This document shows positions 8,760 through 17,573 of a DNA stretch of 64,000 nt, in pieces. Positions within the stretch are counted from its first letter, which is position 1. The number at the start of each line of letters is the position of its first letter. Source of the stretch: Terribacillus sp. DMT04 (lineage in GTDB: Bacteria; Bacillota; Bacilli; Bacillales; Amphibacillaceae); NCBI RefSeq assembly GCF_019056395.1, contig NZ_CP077639.1, positions 2,172,001 to 2,236,000 of the forward strand. Direction: 5' to 3'. A model generated the notes under the pieces. It did no database searches and was not told the origin of the DNA. It was given only the letters and a program-made list of their open reading frames with translations. The translations under genes and the position numbers were made by a program.

Positions 8760-9020
8760 TCAGAGAAGATACAGAATAAGTAGGACATGCATGACGATAA
8801 GACAAGGAAAGCCAAAAACAAAGGCTGTATGCTTCGTTTTATGCCGAAAAATCTGCATCGCCATCCAGCCGCCTGCAGCTCCGCCAATAACAGCAGTTAT
8901 CCACAGCCGCTTCTCACTGATACGCCACGCATGCGCGCGGGCTCTTCGCTTATCAATCGCCATCCAGCTAAACAGCAGCAGGTTTACAATGATTAGATAC
9001 AAACCTAGAAACAGCCACAC
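8760..9020 (-). CDS. ysdA: YsdA, DUF1294 membrane protein
   Basis: The 86-residue protein has three hydrophobic stretches (1-20, 39-55, 67-86). The DUF1294 core is visible in MAIDKRRARAHAWRISEK, followed by an Ala/Gly-rich helix and RHKTKHTAF. Function is unknown. It lies downstream of rplT as in B. subtilis, separated by a terminator. Confidence 0.85.
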   Translation of the reverse strand: MWLFLGLYLIIVNLLLFSWMAIDKRRARAHAWRISEKRLWITAVIGGAAGGWMAMQIFRHKTKHTAFVFGFPCLIVMHVLLILYLL

Positions 9021-9044
9021 ATTTTTCTCCCCTTTTTATACAAA

Positions 9045-9070
9045 AAGCCGCTATCAAGTGATAGCGGCTT
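9045..9070 (-). terminator. Terminator of the infC-rpmI-rplT operon
   Basis: An 11-bp perfect stem (AAGCCGCTATC with its complement) with a 4-nt loop is followed by T on the minus strand, eight bases after the rplT stop. Confidence 0.9.
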
Positions 9071-9077
9071 TTCTAGC

Positions 9078-9434
9078 TTATTTCAAAGCGTCTTTAGCTT
9101 TTGCAGCAAGCTGAGCGAATGCTTTCTCATCAGAGATTGCAAGCTCAGAAAGCATTTTACGGTTAACTTCGATACCAGCAAGCTTAAGACCGTGCATCAA
9201 ACGGCTGTAAGTAAGTTCGTTCATACGTGCAGCAGCGTTGATACGTGCGATCCAAAGTTTACGGAAATCACGTTTTTTCTGTCTGCGGTCACGATAAGCG
9301 TACTGACCTGATTTGATAACCTGTTGTTTTGCTGTTTTGAATAGTGCATGTTTCGCACCGTAGTAACCTTTTGCTAACTTAAGAACGCGTTTACGACGCT
9401 GACGCGTTACTGTTCCACCTTTTACACGTGGCAT
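9078..9434 (-). CDS. rplT: Ribosomal protein bL20
   Basis: The 118-residue, very basic protein ([19 protein letters not shown]) is the standard bL20. It binds 23S rRNA early in 50S assembly through its N-terminal tail and C-terminal globular domain. In Firmicutes it also binds the infC leader and represses its own operon by attenuation. Third gene of infC-rpmI-rplT. Confidence 0.98.
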   Translation of the reverse strand: MPRVKGGTVTRQRRKRVLKLAKGYYGAKHALFKTAKQQVIKSGQYAYRDRRQKKRDFRKLWIARINAAARMNELTYSRLMHGLKLAGIEVNRKMLSELAISDEKAFAQLAAKAKDALK

Positions 9435-9477
9435 TGTATTCCCTCCTATAGGACGAAAGCTTAACTTTCAGTTTTTA

Positions 9478-9672
9478 TTATTTTGGTAGCATTTGTTTGA
9501 TTCGTTTAAGGTCGCCAGCAGAAACTAGTGCATCTTTACGAAGCTTGCGTTTCTGTTTCGTAGACTTGTTAGCAGCCAAGTGGCTAGTATAACCGTGATG
9601 ACGGCTTACTTTTCCAGAACCTGTTTTTTTGAAACGTTTAGCAGACCCTTTGTGGGTTTTCATTTTTGGCAT
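9478..9672 (-). CDS. rpmI: Ribosomal protein bL35
   Basis: The 64-residue basic protein starts [20 protein letters not shown] and ends with KRIKQMLPK, as expected of bL35 in the 50S subunit. AAGGAGG lies just before the ATG. It sits between infC and rplT in the usual operon order. Confidence 0.97.
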   Translation of the reverse strand: MPKMKTHKGSAKRFKKTGSGKVSRHHGYTSHLAANKSTKQKRKLRKDALVSAGDLKRIKQMLPK

Positions 9673-9698
9673 CGTATTTCCTCCTTATATCCTTCGGC

Positions 9699-10223
9699 TT
9701 ACTGTTTCTCAGCTATAGGAGCAAGCATTAGGAACATGCTGCGGCCTTCCATTTTCGGTCTCATTTCAACCGTTGCAACATCTTTGCACTCTCCAGCAAG
9801 CTTTTCGAGAACTTCTTGGCCTAATTCTTTATGCGTAATGGCACGTCCGCGGAAACGAACAGAAGCCTTTACTTTATCGCCTTTTTCAAGAAACTTACGC
9901 GCGTTGCGAAGCTTCGTATTGAAGTCGTGATCCTCGATACCGGGGCTCAAGCGTACTTCTTTTACGTTGATTACTTTCTGGTTCTTACGCGCTTCTTTTT
10001 CTTTCTTCTGCATTTCGAAGCGGTATTTACCATAGTCCATAATCCGGCAAACTGGTGGTTTTGCATTTGCAGCCACAAGCACCAAATCAAGATTTCTCGT
10101 CTGAGCGATTTCTAATGCTTCCTGACGGGATTTAACGCCAAGCTGGTCACCGTTGGAATCAATGAGTCGCACCTCACGTGCACGAATTTTCTCATTGACG
10201 TTCATTTCTTTGCTAATAATCAT
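9699..10223 (-). CDS. infC: Translation initiation factor IF-3
   Basis: IF-3 binds the 30S subunit, prevents premature 50S joining and proofreads the start codon. The N-domain (about 1-80, [13 protein letters not shown]) is joined by a Lys-rich linker ([11 protein letters not shown]) to the C-domain (about 90-174), which ends in [10 protein letters not shown]. Three starts overlap: ATG at 10223, ATT at 10220 and ATT at 10217. GGAGG ends only 3 nt before the ATG but 6 nt before the first ATT. In Bacillus and Geobacillus IF-3 begins at AUU, so the AUU start is likely here too. This is discussed in the findings. Confidence 0.96.
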   Translation of the reverse strand: MIISKEMNVNEKIRAREVRLIDSNGDQLGVKSRQEALEIAQTRNLDLVLVAANAKPPVCRIMDYGKYRFEMQKKEKEARKNQKVINVKEVRLSPGIEDHDFNTKLRNARKFLEKGDKVKASVRFRGRAITHKELGQEVLEKLAGECKDVATVEMRPKMEGRSMFLMLAPIAEKQ

Positions 10224-10239
10224 CCACCTCCAGGATATT

Positions 10240-10445
10240 TTGGGAAACTTATGATCGGGGACAAGATATCCGCCGCTAATCAGTTACACATGGTTGTAAA
10301 AAAAGCATAAAAAAAATGCCGGTACGCATACGGCACCCACACTTGTCCTAAAACACTGTTTATCAAACCTGCCAACTGCCAAGCGGCGTCAATCAGGTGA
10401 GAAGTGGGTACTTCTGCTTGTCTCAGATCATTATTTATTTCACTT
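10240..10445 (-). promoter_or_regulatory. L20-type leader and attenuator of infC-rpmI-rplT
   Basis: About 200 nt separate the promoter from infC. They contain several helices and a strong terminator-like stem (TGCCG.../...CGGCA, 10316-10335) followed by eight T on the minus strand. This matches the L20 leader of low-GC Gram-positives, in which excess L20 binds the RNA and favours termination. I infer the class from position and the attenuator; the L20-binding site was not modelled. Confidence 0.75.
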
Positions 10446-10450
10446 TTACA

Positions 10451-10479
10451 ATCTTATCATAGCTGATGTTAACTGTCAA
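10451..10479 (-). promoter_or_regulatory. Sigma-A promoter of infC operon
   Basis: A perfect -35 TTGACA (10479-10474) is 17 bp from -10 TAAGAT (10456-10451) on the minus strand, at the head of the leader. Confidence 0.75.
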
Positions 10480-10562
10480 TCATATTGAAGCCCGTTAATC
10501 CTGCTCAATTAATGTAACATATTCTTACGATACTGACAACCATCGATTTAAAATTATCTAGA

Positions 10563-10589
10563 CGAAACTTATTCCCCAATTGGTCCGTA
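10563..10589 (+). promoter_or_regulatory. ECF (sigma-W-like) promoter of the DUF1648 cassette
   Basis: CGAAAC (10563-10568; consensus TGAAAC) is followed after 17 bp by CGTA (10586-10589). Geometry is identical to the ysdB promoter in this window. The start codon is 24 nt downstream. Confidence 0.6.
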
Positions 10590-10613
10590 GGTAAACAAAG
10601 AGGTGATAAAATA

Positions 10614-11105
10614 ATGCAAAAACAGCTTCACCTGCCGAAAACTCAGAGCGAAAAAGTCTGGGATATTATTGGAATCAGCAGCTGGTTAACTACTGTCCTC
10701 TTCTTAATTATTATCTGGCCGCACCTACCTGAGCAAACGCCGCTTCACATGGGCATAACCGGTAAAGTCGATGATTGGGCCGCAAAAGAAAGTTTGCTGC
10801 TATTGCCCGCACTTAGTGTGATCAACTTCCTCCTTCTCCATTTGTTAGAAAAGAATCCGCGCCTGCACAATCAACCCGAACGCCTAAACGAGAAAAATGC
10901 AGCCGCATTCTATCTGCTAAGCCGTAAAACGGTGAACAAGCTAAAGAATCTAGGTGTACTGCTTTTATCTTCCATAGCAGTGGAATTCAGTATGATTGGA
11001 ATGCGGTGGATAAATCACGGCAGTACGTGGCTGATGATAATTGCATTGCCAGTTTATCTTTATCCGATAGTTGAAGTGATATGGAAGCAGCGTAAGATAA
11101 AGTAA
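10614..11105 (+). CDS. DUF1648 (SdpI-like) membrane protein
   Basis: The 163-residue protein has about four membrane segments (about 17-36, 59-77, 107-127, 134-153). Its first third resembles DUF1648, the N-terminal domain of the SdpI/YfhL immunity family: a membrane helix, then WPHLPEQTPLHMGITGKVDDW with the Pro, His, Gly and Trp of the family. SdpI protects B. subtilis against the SdpC toxin; for this protein immunity is only a possibility. AGAGGTG precedes the ATG by 8 nt. It stands where lytST-lrgAB lies in B. subtilis, under an ECF-type promoter and followed by a small membrane protein. Confidence 0.75.
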   Translation: MQKQLHLPKTQSEKVWDIIGISSWLTTVLFLIIIWPHLPEQTPLHMGITGKVDDWAAKESLLLLPALSVINFLLLHLLEKNPRLHNQPERLNEKNAAAFYLLSRKTVNKLKNLGVLLLSSIAVEFSMIGMRWINHGSTWLMIIALPVYLYPIVEVIWKQRKIK

Positions 11106-11138
11106 CTTGCTTTTACATACAAAAAAAGGAGAAACTCT

Positions 11139-11339
11139 ATGAAAAATATGCGAAATGTATTACGAACTGCAGCTGCACTACTTTTATTGGGCTCTTTAAT
11201 TCCTGCTTCTATCTTAAAAAGCTTTTCGAAAATAAATCCGGAGTATCTAGATACGTGGGTCTTCTTCGGCACACTCTCCGCCTTCGTTATCATTGTTATA
11301 TCTTTTCTTTTTCCAAGAAGCACCGACAAAACAAACTAG
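11139..11339 (+). CDS. Small hypothetical membrane protein
   Basis: This 66-residue protein has two membrane helices (about 9-26 and 40-58) and a short charged tail. I do not recognise a family. Support for its being real is an AAAGGAG site 7 nt before the ATG, the 33-nt gap to the DUF1648 gene in the same direction, and a terminator right after it. The two probably form one transcript. Confidence 0.6.
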   Translation: MKNMRNVLRTAAALLLLGSLIPASILKSFSKINPEYLDTWVFFGTLSAFVIIVISFLFPRSTDKTN

Positions 11340-11376
11340 AAATTCCCCTCTTTATTTAATACTTTACCAAACAAAA

Positions 11377-11411
11377 AATCCTTCCACCGCCATAGTGGCA
11401 GTGAAAGGATT
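11377..11411. terminator. Bidirectional terminator (thrS and the membrane cassette)
   Basis: A stem of about 15 bp with small bulges (AATCCTT...GCC with GGC...AAGGATT) is flanked by an A run and T run. It serves convergent transcripts. Confidence 0.85.
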
Positions 11412-11416
11412 TTCGA

Positions 11417-13363
11417 TTACTTACGCAATACGCGCTTGTCTACTTCTTCTTTGATTTCTGCTACGAAAGCTTTCAAATCTTTCGTTTCAGAGTCTTTTTC
11501 ACCGTAGCGGCGAATGTTTACTGCATGGTCTTTTACTTCCTGGTCACCTAAGACGATGGCGAACGGCACTTTTTGTACTTGTGCTTCGCGGATCTTATAG
11601 CCGAGTTTTTCTTCCCGCTCGTCTACTTGAACGCGGATACCTTCCATGCGAAGTGCATCTTCTACTTGGCGTGCATACGCAAGATGCGCGTCAGGAGAAA
11701 CTGGGATGATTTTCGCTTGGACTGGTGCAAGCCATGTTGGGAAGGCACCTTTGTATTCTTCAATCAAGAAGGCCACGAAACGTTCCATTGTCGATACAAC
11801 ACCGCGGTGGATAACAACTGGACGATGTTCTTTTCCGTCTTCTCCGATATAAGTTAAATCAAAGCGTTCTGGCAAATGGAAATCAAGCTGTACAGTAGAC
11901 AATGTTTCTTCTTTGCCGAGTGCTGTTTTCACTTGTACATCCAGTTTCGGACCGTAGAATGCTGCTTCGCCTTCTGCTTCTACATAATCCAATTCTAGAT
12001 CTTCCATTGTTTCTTTCAGCATTGCTTGTGCTTTTTCCCACATCGCATCATTATCTACATACTTCTCTTTGTCTTCAGGATCACGGTAAGATAAGCGGAA
12101 TTTGTAATCATCGATACCAAAGTCTTTGTACACAGCTTCTACAAGCTTCACCACTCGAATGAATTCATCTTTCAATTGATCTGGACGAGCAAAGATGTGC
12201 GCATCATTTAATGTCATGGCACGAACACGCTGCAAGCCAGCAAGCGCGCCAGACATTTCATGACGGTGCATCGTACCGAGCTCAGCAATACGGATTGGCA
12301 AGCTGCGGTAGCTGTGCAATTCGTTTTTATAAACCATCATATGGTGCGGGCAGTTCATTGGACGAAGAACAAGGTCTTCATTGTCCATTTCCATTGTCGG
12401 GAACATATCATCTTTGTAATGATCCCAATGTCCGCTTGTTTTGTAAAGATCTACACTGCCAAGTACTGGCGTATAAACGTGATCATAACCAAGCTTTTCT
12501 TCTAAGTCTACGATATAGCGCTCAATTGTGCGGCGAATTGTCGCACCTTTTGGCAGCCATAGCGGCAGACCTTGACCGACTTTTTGGGAAACAGTGAACA
12601 ATTCAAGCTCTTTCCCCAATTTGCGATGGTCACGCTCTTTTGCTTCTTCAAGCATTTTCAAATAGTCGTCAAGCTGGCCTTTCTTCTCAAAGGCTGTACC
12701 GTAAATACGCTGCAGCATCTGATTATTGCTGTCGCCTCTCCAGTATGCACCCGAAATGCTAAGCAGCTTGAATACTTTGATCTTACCTGTAGATGGTACG
12801 TGAATGCCGCGGCAAAGGTCGAAAAATTCACCTTGTTCGTAAATCGTTACATCCTGGTCTTCCGGAATTGCATCAATTAGTTCTATTTTCAGCTCATCAC
12901 CGATTTCGCGGAACATCGCCTTTGCTTCCTCACGAGAAACAACTTTGCGTACAATTGGAAGATTTGCATCAACGATTCGCTGCATCTCCTTCTCAATTTT
13001 CGGCAAGTCTTCTGGTGTGATAGAAGCTTCTAAGTCCATATCATAATAAAAACCATTCTCGATGACTGGACCAACGCCAAACTGTACGTTGCCATACAGA
13101 CGTTTTATTGCTTGCGCTAGCAAGTGTGCTGCAGAATGACGCATAATTTCTACGCCTTGCTCTTGTTTCAGTGTGACAATTTCGATTGCGCCGCCGTTTG
13201 GAAGCTCTGTGCGCAAATCATAGGCAATGCCATCAACGTTAACTGCAATCGCTTGTTTTTTTAGTCCTGAAGAAATAGAACCGGCAATATCTTCACCAGT
13301 TGTTCCAGCAGGAAATTCTTTTTTTGCTCCATCTGGAAAAATGAATTCTAGTACATCTGCCAT
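11417..13363 (-). CDS. thrS: Threonine--tRNA ligase
   Basis: The class II synthetase charges tRNAThr. The open frame runs back to 13600 through the T-box leader, but the real start is ATG 13363 (MADVLEFIF) with TAGGAGG nine bases before it, giving 648 residues. Domains in order: TGS (about 1-64), editing domain (about 70-225, with [14 protein letters not shown]), catalytic core (about 240-535, zinc ligands in RPMNCPHH and its downstream His residues) and anticodon-binding domain (about 540-645). Confidence 0.97.
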   Translation of the reverse strand: MADVLEFIFPDGAKKEFPAGTTGEDIAGSISSGLKKQAIAVNVDGIAYDLRTELPNGGAIEIVTLKQEQGVEIMRHSAAHLLAQAIKRLYGNVQFGVGPVIENGFYYDMDLEASITPEDLPKIEKEMQRIVDANLPIVRKVVSREEAKAMFREIGDELKIELIDAIPEDQDVTIYEQGEFFDLCRGIHVPSTGKIKVFKLLSISGAYWRGDSNNQMLQRIYGTAFEKKGQLDDYLKMLEEAKERDHRKLGKELELFTVSQKVGQGLPLWLPKGATIRRTIERYIVDLEEKLGYDHVYTPVLGSVDLYKTSGHWDHYKDDMFPTMEMDNEDLVLRPMNCPHHMMVYKNELHSYRSLPIRIAELGTMHRHEMSGALAGLQRVRAMTLNDAHIFARPDQLKDEFIRVVKLVEAVYKDFGIDDYKFRLSYRDPEDKEKYVDNDAMWEKAQAMLKETMEDLELDYVEAEGEAAFYGPKLDVQVKTALGKEETLSTVQLDFHLPERFDLTYIGEDGKEHRPVVIHRGVVSTMERFVAFLIEEYKGAFPTWLAPVQAKIIPVSPDAHLAYARQVEDALRMEGIRVQVDEREEKLGYKIREAQVQKVPFAIVLGDQEVKDHAVNIRRYGEKDSETKDLKAFVAEIKEEVDKRVLRK

Positions 13364-13384
13364 TTGTGTTTTCCTCCTAAATAT

Positions 13385-13643
13385 AAAAAGCCCGTCCCTT
13401 TGCACAATTGATGTGCAAAGGGACGAGCGTTTGTCTCGTGGTTCCACCCTAATTCCCGAAATATAATTCCGGCTCAAGAATCGGTAACGTCGATTGAACG
13501 CTGCCGGTTTTCTTTCGTCCTCCGGCAGAGCTGTAAAAGGTGGTAACAGCAAAGCGTATGCAGGAAGCTCCCAGCCTTGGCTTCCCTCTCTTATAAGCAA
13601 ACGGGTTTTACTATCGTGTCCTTTATTGTCGCTTCTTCATATA
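13385..13643 (-). promoter_or_regulatory. T-box riboswitch leader of thrS
   Basis: The T-box core AGGGTGGAACCACG lies at 13450-13437 on the minus strand. It is followed by a long terminator hairpin (about 13387-13427, CGTCCCTTTGCAC with its complement) and a T run. An ACC-ACC sequence at 13544-13539 offers a Thr specifier codon. thrS expression should rise when uncharged tRNAThr accumulates. Confidence 0.92.
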
Positions 13644-13649
13644 TTGTAC

Positions 13650-13678
13650 AGTATAAGCGCATCAGCCGGAAAATGCAA
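13650..13678 (-). promoter_or_regulatory. Sigma-A promoter of thrS
   Basis: TTGCAT (13678-13673) and TATACT (13655-13650) are separated by 17 bp on the minus strand, just before the T-box leader. Confidence 0.7.
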
Positions 13679-13684
13679 GAGCAG

Positions 13685-14509
13685 TCAAAAAGATACGAAA
13701 GGGAATTGATGTAAAGGAAGGTAGGTGGCTCTTTCTTGGAAAATGTTAATAACAGTCTGTGTTTTTGGATCCGTTGGGTGCTCCCCATACAAATATATTT
13801 TGCGGGGTGACATGGCTATCAAAGGTGTCAGGTTTATCTCTTGCTTGCCAATTCCTGCAAGTGCAAGTGGTTCTTGGGTTGCCAGTGTTTTGATTTCTTT
13901 ACCGGAAAATAAGCTTCCATCTTCTTTGTAAAAAGAGAAATCAGTTCCTTGAATAATATGAACAGCTTCATCACGAATTGGCTTCTTGCTAATGTACTGG
14001 CGCAGCGACTCCACGTACAGCTGATACTCTTCTTCCAGTTTGTATTCGTCTATAGCATCACCGACAACTGCTGTAAGTGCTTCTTTATAAGCACTGCTGC
14101 GAAACTGGATAACAGCATCAAAGAAAACTCGTATATGCTTTGCGGCTATTTCTTGAAAGATTTGCGTAATCTGCTGACGCGGTAAGCTCGGTTCCTTCTT
14201 TTCTTCATACTTATCTCCGACGAGAATCGTGTGCGTCAGCTCTGCTATGCGCTTGATCGCTTCCTCGTCCTTATAGTAGTACACTTCGCTGGCAATTTGC
14301 TTGATCCATGCTGTTTCACGATGATGGAGAAATGTTTCTACAAGCGCCGTTGCTATACGGCGATGGTAGCCATCCTGGATCGTCGCTTCATACCCCCACT
14401 GCTCATCCTCAGCCACGTATACTTGTTTCGTACCATCCAGCATTGCTAAACAAGAACAAAATGTATCCATCTCTCTCTTTGATTTGATAAACACTTTACG
14501 CAATATCAA
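13685..14509 (-). CDS. ytxC: YtxC-like sporulation protein
   Basis: The 274-residue soluble protein matches the YtxC family by sequence (IAMSPRKIYLYGEH near the C-terminus) and by its place between dnaI and thrS. The family is restricted to spore-formers and has been annotated as a sporulation protein, but its biochemical role is unknown. The start is TTG at 14509 behind GAGGGTGG; a second TTG two codons later is possible. The coding region ends seven bases from the -35 of the thrS promoter. Confidence 0.8.
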   Translation of the reverse strand: MILRKVFIKSKREMDTFCSCLAMLDGTKQVYVAEDEQWGYEATIQDGYHRRIATALVETFLHHRETAWIKQIASEVYYYKDEEAIKRIAELTHTILVGDKYEEKKEPSLPRQQITQIFQEIAAKHIRVFFDAVIQFRSSAYKEALTAVVGDAIDEYKLEEEYQLYVESLRQYISKKPIRDEAVHIIQGTDFSFYKEDGSLFSGKEIKTLATQEPLALAGIGKQEINLTPLIAMSPRKIYLYGEHPTDPKTQTVINIFQERATYLPLHQFPFVSF

Positions 14510-14572
14510 CCACCCTCGCCACTATCAACTGTTACATTATATGGGCAGAAAATGGAATTATGAGTTTAAAAA

Positions 14573-14597
14573 AAGACAAGCCGCATGGGCTTGCCTT
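14573..14597 (-). terminator. Terminator after dnaI
   Basis: A 10-bp stem (AAGGCAAGCC with a near-perfect complement) is followed by seven T on the minus strand. It lies between dnaI and ytxC and separates ytxC from the dnaB-dnaI transcript at least in part. Confidence 0.8.
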
Positions 14598-14603
14598 TTC
14601 TAT

Positions 14604-15539
14604 TCAATCATTTCTTCTGTTTTCACCAAATAAAGGAACCTCGGTTGCGACACGCTTGATGCGCTCCATGATTCGTCCTGCTTTCACTCTTTCCACATCA
14701 CCGCGATTCGTTGTCGCGATTTGCTGCTCCAATTGATTAATAGAATAGTTAGAGGTGAAAAAGACTGGCAATCGTTCCATCATCCGATAATGAAGAATCG
14801 AACCAAGTATCTCATCGCGGAACCAAGCAGACTGTGACTCCGCTCCAATATCATCAAGCATGAGAACTGGTGCTTTTTTAAACATCTCCACTTTCTCATT
14901 AACCGAATCATCTTTTAGAGATGCTTTAATCTCTCGTACAAATTCGGGCATATAAATGAGCATGCTGGAGATATTCCGTTCTGCCAAATAATTAGCGATA
15001 GCACCTAGGAAATATGTTTTGCCGACACCAAACGGCCCATAGAAATAAAGACCTTTTTCCGGAATTGTATCGCCTGTCTGCTGCAGAAACTGCAGCGTTT
15101 TCAGGATAGCCTGCTGGCGTTCGGCATCTCCATGATCGAGCGTTTCTGTTGATGCTTCTAAAATATCTTTTGGCATATACAAGCTGTTAATGCGAGCTTC
15201 CTGCTTCTCGCGCTCTTCATGCTGAAGACGGGTATGACATTTATCGTAAGCGAGTCGGATAACATGTCCCTCTACTTCCAATCTTGGTGTATAGCCATTC
15301 AATATATTTTTGCATTGACCAAGCGCCGGACAATCCTGACATGCTTTTGATGCTGTTGTATATTCGTAAAGCCGCATCAAGTTACGCTGAATATCCTGTT
15401 CTGTCAGCTGCGGATTTGCTTCCAGCACCGCTTTGACTTCTGGATTTTCTCTAACTTGCTGCTGCATACGTTCAAAGTTCTCTTTGAAATTATTGTTTTC
15501 CTGCATCCATTTTTTTAATGATGCCTGAATGGGCTCCAT
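14604..15539 (-). CDS. dnaI: Primosomal protein DnaI (helicase loader)
   Basis: DnaI loads the replicative helicase DnaC at oriC and at restart sites, working with DnaB and DnaD. The N-terminal domain has a zinc-binding cluster (C67, C70, C76 in CQDCPALGQC). The C-terminal AAA+ domain has Walker A GPFGVGKT (168-175) and Walker B VLMLDDIGAES. At 311 residues it is full length. It follows dnaB by 25 nt. Confidence 0.95.
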   Translation of the reverse strand: MEPIQASLKKWMQENNNFKENFERMQQQVRENPEVKAVLEANPQLTEQDIQRNLMRLYEYTTASKACQDCPALGQCKNILNGYTPRLEVEGHVIRLAYDKCHTRLQHEEREKQEARINSLYMPKDILEASTETLDHGDAERQQAILKTLQFLQQTGDTIPEKGLYFYGPFGVGKTYFLGAIANYLAERNISSMLIYMPEFVREIKASLKDDSVNEKVEMFKKAPVLMLDDIGAESQSAWFRDEILGSILHYRMMERLPVFFTSNYSINQLEQQIATTNRGDVERVKAGRIMERIKRVATEVPLFGENRRND

Positions 15540-15564
15540 ACGCGCACCCCCTTCCCGCTATCTC

Positions 15565-16950
15565 TTAAACGCCACGCTTATTGGCATTAAACTGTTTGAG
15601 CATTTCTGCAACATCCGCATCTGGTACAGCCGTCGTGCTCGGTGCTTCTGCTTTGCCTTTCTGATCAAACCATTCCGGCACAATCTCGGACCGGCCTCCG
15701 TTTTTCCGCCTTGCTGCTGGCTGCTTCACATTGTTATTGTTAGCTGTCGCGTTCCATGGCTGATTGCTGCTCTTGGCAATCTCCATTGCCTCTCTTACTG
15801 TGCTTACCTTTTTTCGCGCCCAATGTGCGGCAATTTTCTCCATGTACGCTTTTGATAATTTCATATCTGATTTCAGCAGCACGTAATAAACGAGCACATT
15901 CATAATTCCTGGCGCCATGCCTTGCTCTGCCATTACGTCCCGGATAACTTTCAAGTCAGACGCTGCTGCTGTTCCGTTGCCTGAAATATCTTCTAACAGC
16001 TGTTTTGGCGATATTGTCTCCAGCATGTGCACAAGCTTCTCTTGCTTGGAAGTTGCCTGCACTTCTTGTTTGGCATCCTTCTGGGTAAGCTCCATTACTT
16101 TTACTTCTGCTGTCTTCGGTCGTGCTAAAAACAGATCGTGACAAGCCGATTTAAATTCAGCCGGATTAAGCACATTGTCTTCCGAAACAGCCCATTGCAT
16201 CGCTTTGTCTAAATCGAGCGAAGTAAGGTTATAAAGCACGGCCATTGATTCGAGCAGTTTTTGATTACGAGGTGTCAGAACCGCTTCCGGATTCAGCATC
16301 CGCTGCTTGAGCGATTGACGCAGCCACTCAAAATCTACGACGTCCGTCTCAAAGGAAGGACCAGAATTCTCTTGCGCGACTGGTGCAGCGGGAGCTTTCA
16401 TCGGGAGCACACCTTGTTTAGCCAGCTTGTCCGCAGAAAACACAGCTTCAAATGATGCTGTAATCTCCTCCGCTGCGTCAGGCAGCTCTTCTGCGGCTAC
16501 TAAGGCTTGCTGCATGTCCTTATAACGGCTTTCGCCCAATTGATGATAAAGCAGCTGCGAAAGCATATCATCAGCAAAAAAGGCAGCTGGTGTAAACGGC
16601 GGATACACGTCGTAGGTAAACACGCGCTGCTCTCCCTGCTGTTTATACGTTCGGATAAGGCCAATCGCTTCCAGCTGCAGCCTCGCTTCGTATAATTGGT
16701 CCATCGGCATATCCAGCAATGTCATTAACAAATGATGAGTCTTTGGAGCGTACATGCCGCCATGCATCACATAGTCATTCACCATTGTTTGGTATAAAGT
16801 AACAGCCCTTAACCCTAGCAGCGGCTGATACAAATGCGTTAAGGCAACCGAATATCCATCATGAAGGGATCTTTTCATCCGGATCTGATACCCGTCAGCT
16901 GGCAGCAGTTTCCCGATATGCTGACTTTTCATACAATCTGTCCTTTCCAT
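15565..16950 (-). CDS. dnaB: Replication initiation and membrane attachment protein DnaB
   Basis: This is the Gram-positive DnaB (not the E. coli helicase), which acts with DnaD and DnaI to place the helicase. The N-terminal winged-helix domain (about 1-150, LTHLYQPLLGLRAVTLYQ) and two DnaB/DnaD-type helical modules (about 205-290 and 335-400) are recognisable. The tail (about 400-461) is charged and disordered. The 461 residues agree with the family. Operon: nrdR-dnaB-dnaI. Confidence 0.94.
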   Translation of the reverse strand: MERTDCMKSQHIGKLLPADGYQIRMKRSLHDGYSVALTHLYQPLLGLRAVTLYQTMVNDYVMHGGMYAPKTHHLLMTLLDMPMDQLYEARLQLEAIGLIRTYKQQGEQRVFTYDVYPPFTPAAFFADDMLSQLLYHQLGESRYKDMQQALVAAEELPDAAEEITASFEAVFSADKLAKQGVLPMKAPAAPVAQENSGPSFETDVVDFEWLRQSLKQRMLNPEAVLTPRNQKLLESMAVLYNLTSLDLDKAMQWAVSEDNVLNPAEFKSACHDLFLARPKTAEVKVMELTQKDAKQEVQATSKQEKLVHMLETISPKQLLEDISGNGTAAASDLKVIRDVMAEQGMAPGIMNVLVYYVLLKSDMKLSKAYMEKIAAHWARKKVSTVREAMEIAKSSNQPWNATANNNNVKQPAARRKNGGRSEIVPEWFDQKGKAEAPSTTAVPDADVAEMLKQFNANKRGV

Positions 16951-16968
16951 TCTTCCAAGCTGTTACAC

Positions 16969-17427
16969 TTATTTATCGGTTTTAATCAAGTCTTTCAATT
17001 CTTCCAGGAAGACACTGAGATCCTTGAATTGCCGGTATACAGAGGCAAAGCGAACATAAGCGACTTCGTCCACATCAGACAGACGCTCCATGACCATTTC
17101 ACCGATTTCCTTGCTCTGTATTTCCGAGGTACCGCCATTGCGTAATTCTTTTTCAACTTCCAAAACGATATGTTCAATCTGCTCCAGCGCTACAGGACGC
17201 TTCTCACAAGCTTTGATTAGTCCGCGCATAAGCTTCTCTTTGCTAAATTCTTCCCTTGTCCCTTCCTTTTTCACAACAATCAGCGGCGTGGCTTCAATCC
17301 GCTCAAATGTAGTGAAACGAAAGGCGCATTCTTCACATTCCCGGCGGCGCCGGATGGAACGTCCTTCTTCTATGGGACGGGAATCTAATACCTTTGTACT
17401 TTTATATTGGCAGTTTGGACATTTCAT
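16969..17427 (-). CDS. nrdR: Transcriptional repressor NrdR
   Basis: NrdR represses ribonucleotide reductase genes when dATP is high. The open frame extends to 17475, but the protein begins at ATG 17427 ([17 protein letters not shown]), giving 152 residues. An N-terminal zinc ribbon (two CxxC pairs, CPNC and CEEC) is followed by an ATP-cone (about 49-139, [19 protein letters not shown]). It precedes dnaB by 18 nt, as in B. subtilis. No ribonucleotide reductase genes are in the window. Confidence 0.96.
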   Translation of the reverse strand: MKCPNCQYKSTKVLDSRPIEEGRSIRRRRECEECAFRFTTFERIEATPLIVVKKEGTREEFSKEKLMRGLIKACEKRPVALEQIEHIVLEVEKELRNGGTSEIQSKEIGEMVMERLSDVDEVAYVRFASVYRQFKDLSVFLEELKDLIKTDK

Positions 17428-17550
17428 GCCGATCCACCCCATTATTCTTTGCAAGCCTCGACAGGCTTCGCGCATTTACGACACGTTTGTATCGTCTTTT
17501 TCTTATTCTACCATGATTCAAGTGAAAAATCGAAGGAGCGCAGCAGAAAC

Positions 17551-17573
17551 AAAAAAGGCAGCCGAGGGCTACC
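17551..17573 (-). terminator. Terminator of fabF
   Basis: A short stem (GGTAGCC with GGCTGCC) overlaps the fabF stop codon and is followed by TTTTTT on the minus strand. Confidence 0.75.

Noticed and set aside
8602-9114. 170-codon plus-strand frame over ysdA and the rplT end
   Set aside because: It is antisense to ysdA and crosses the rplT terminator; no family match or ribosome site.
13364-13600. Upstream extension of thrS to 13600
   Set aside because: This part is the T-box leader. ATG 13363 has AGGAGG and starts the TGS domain.
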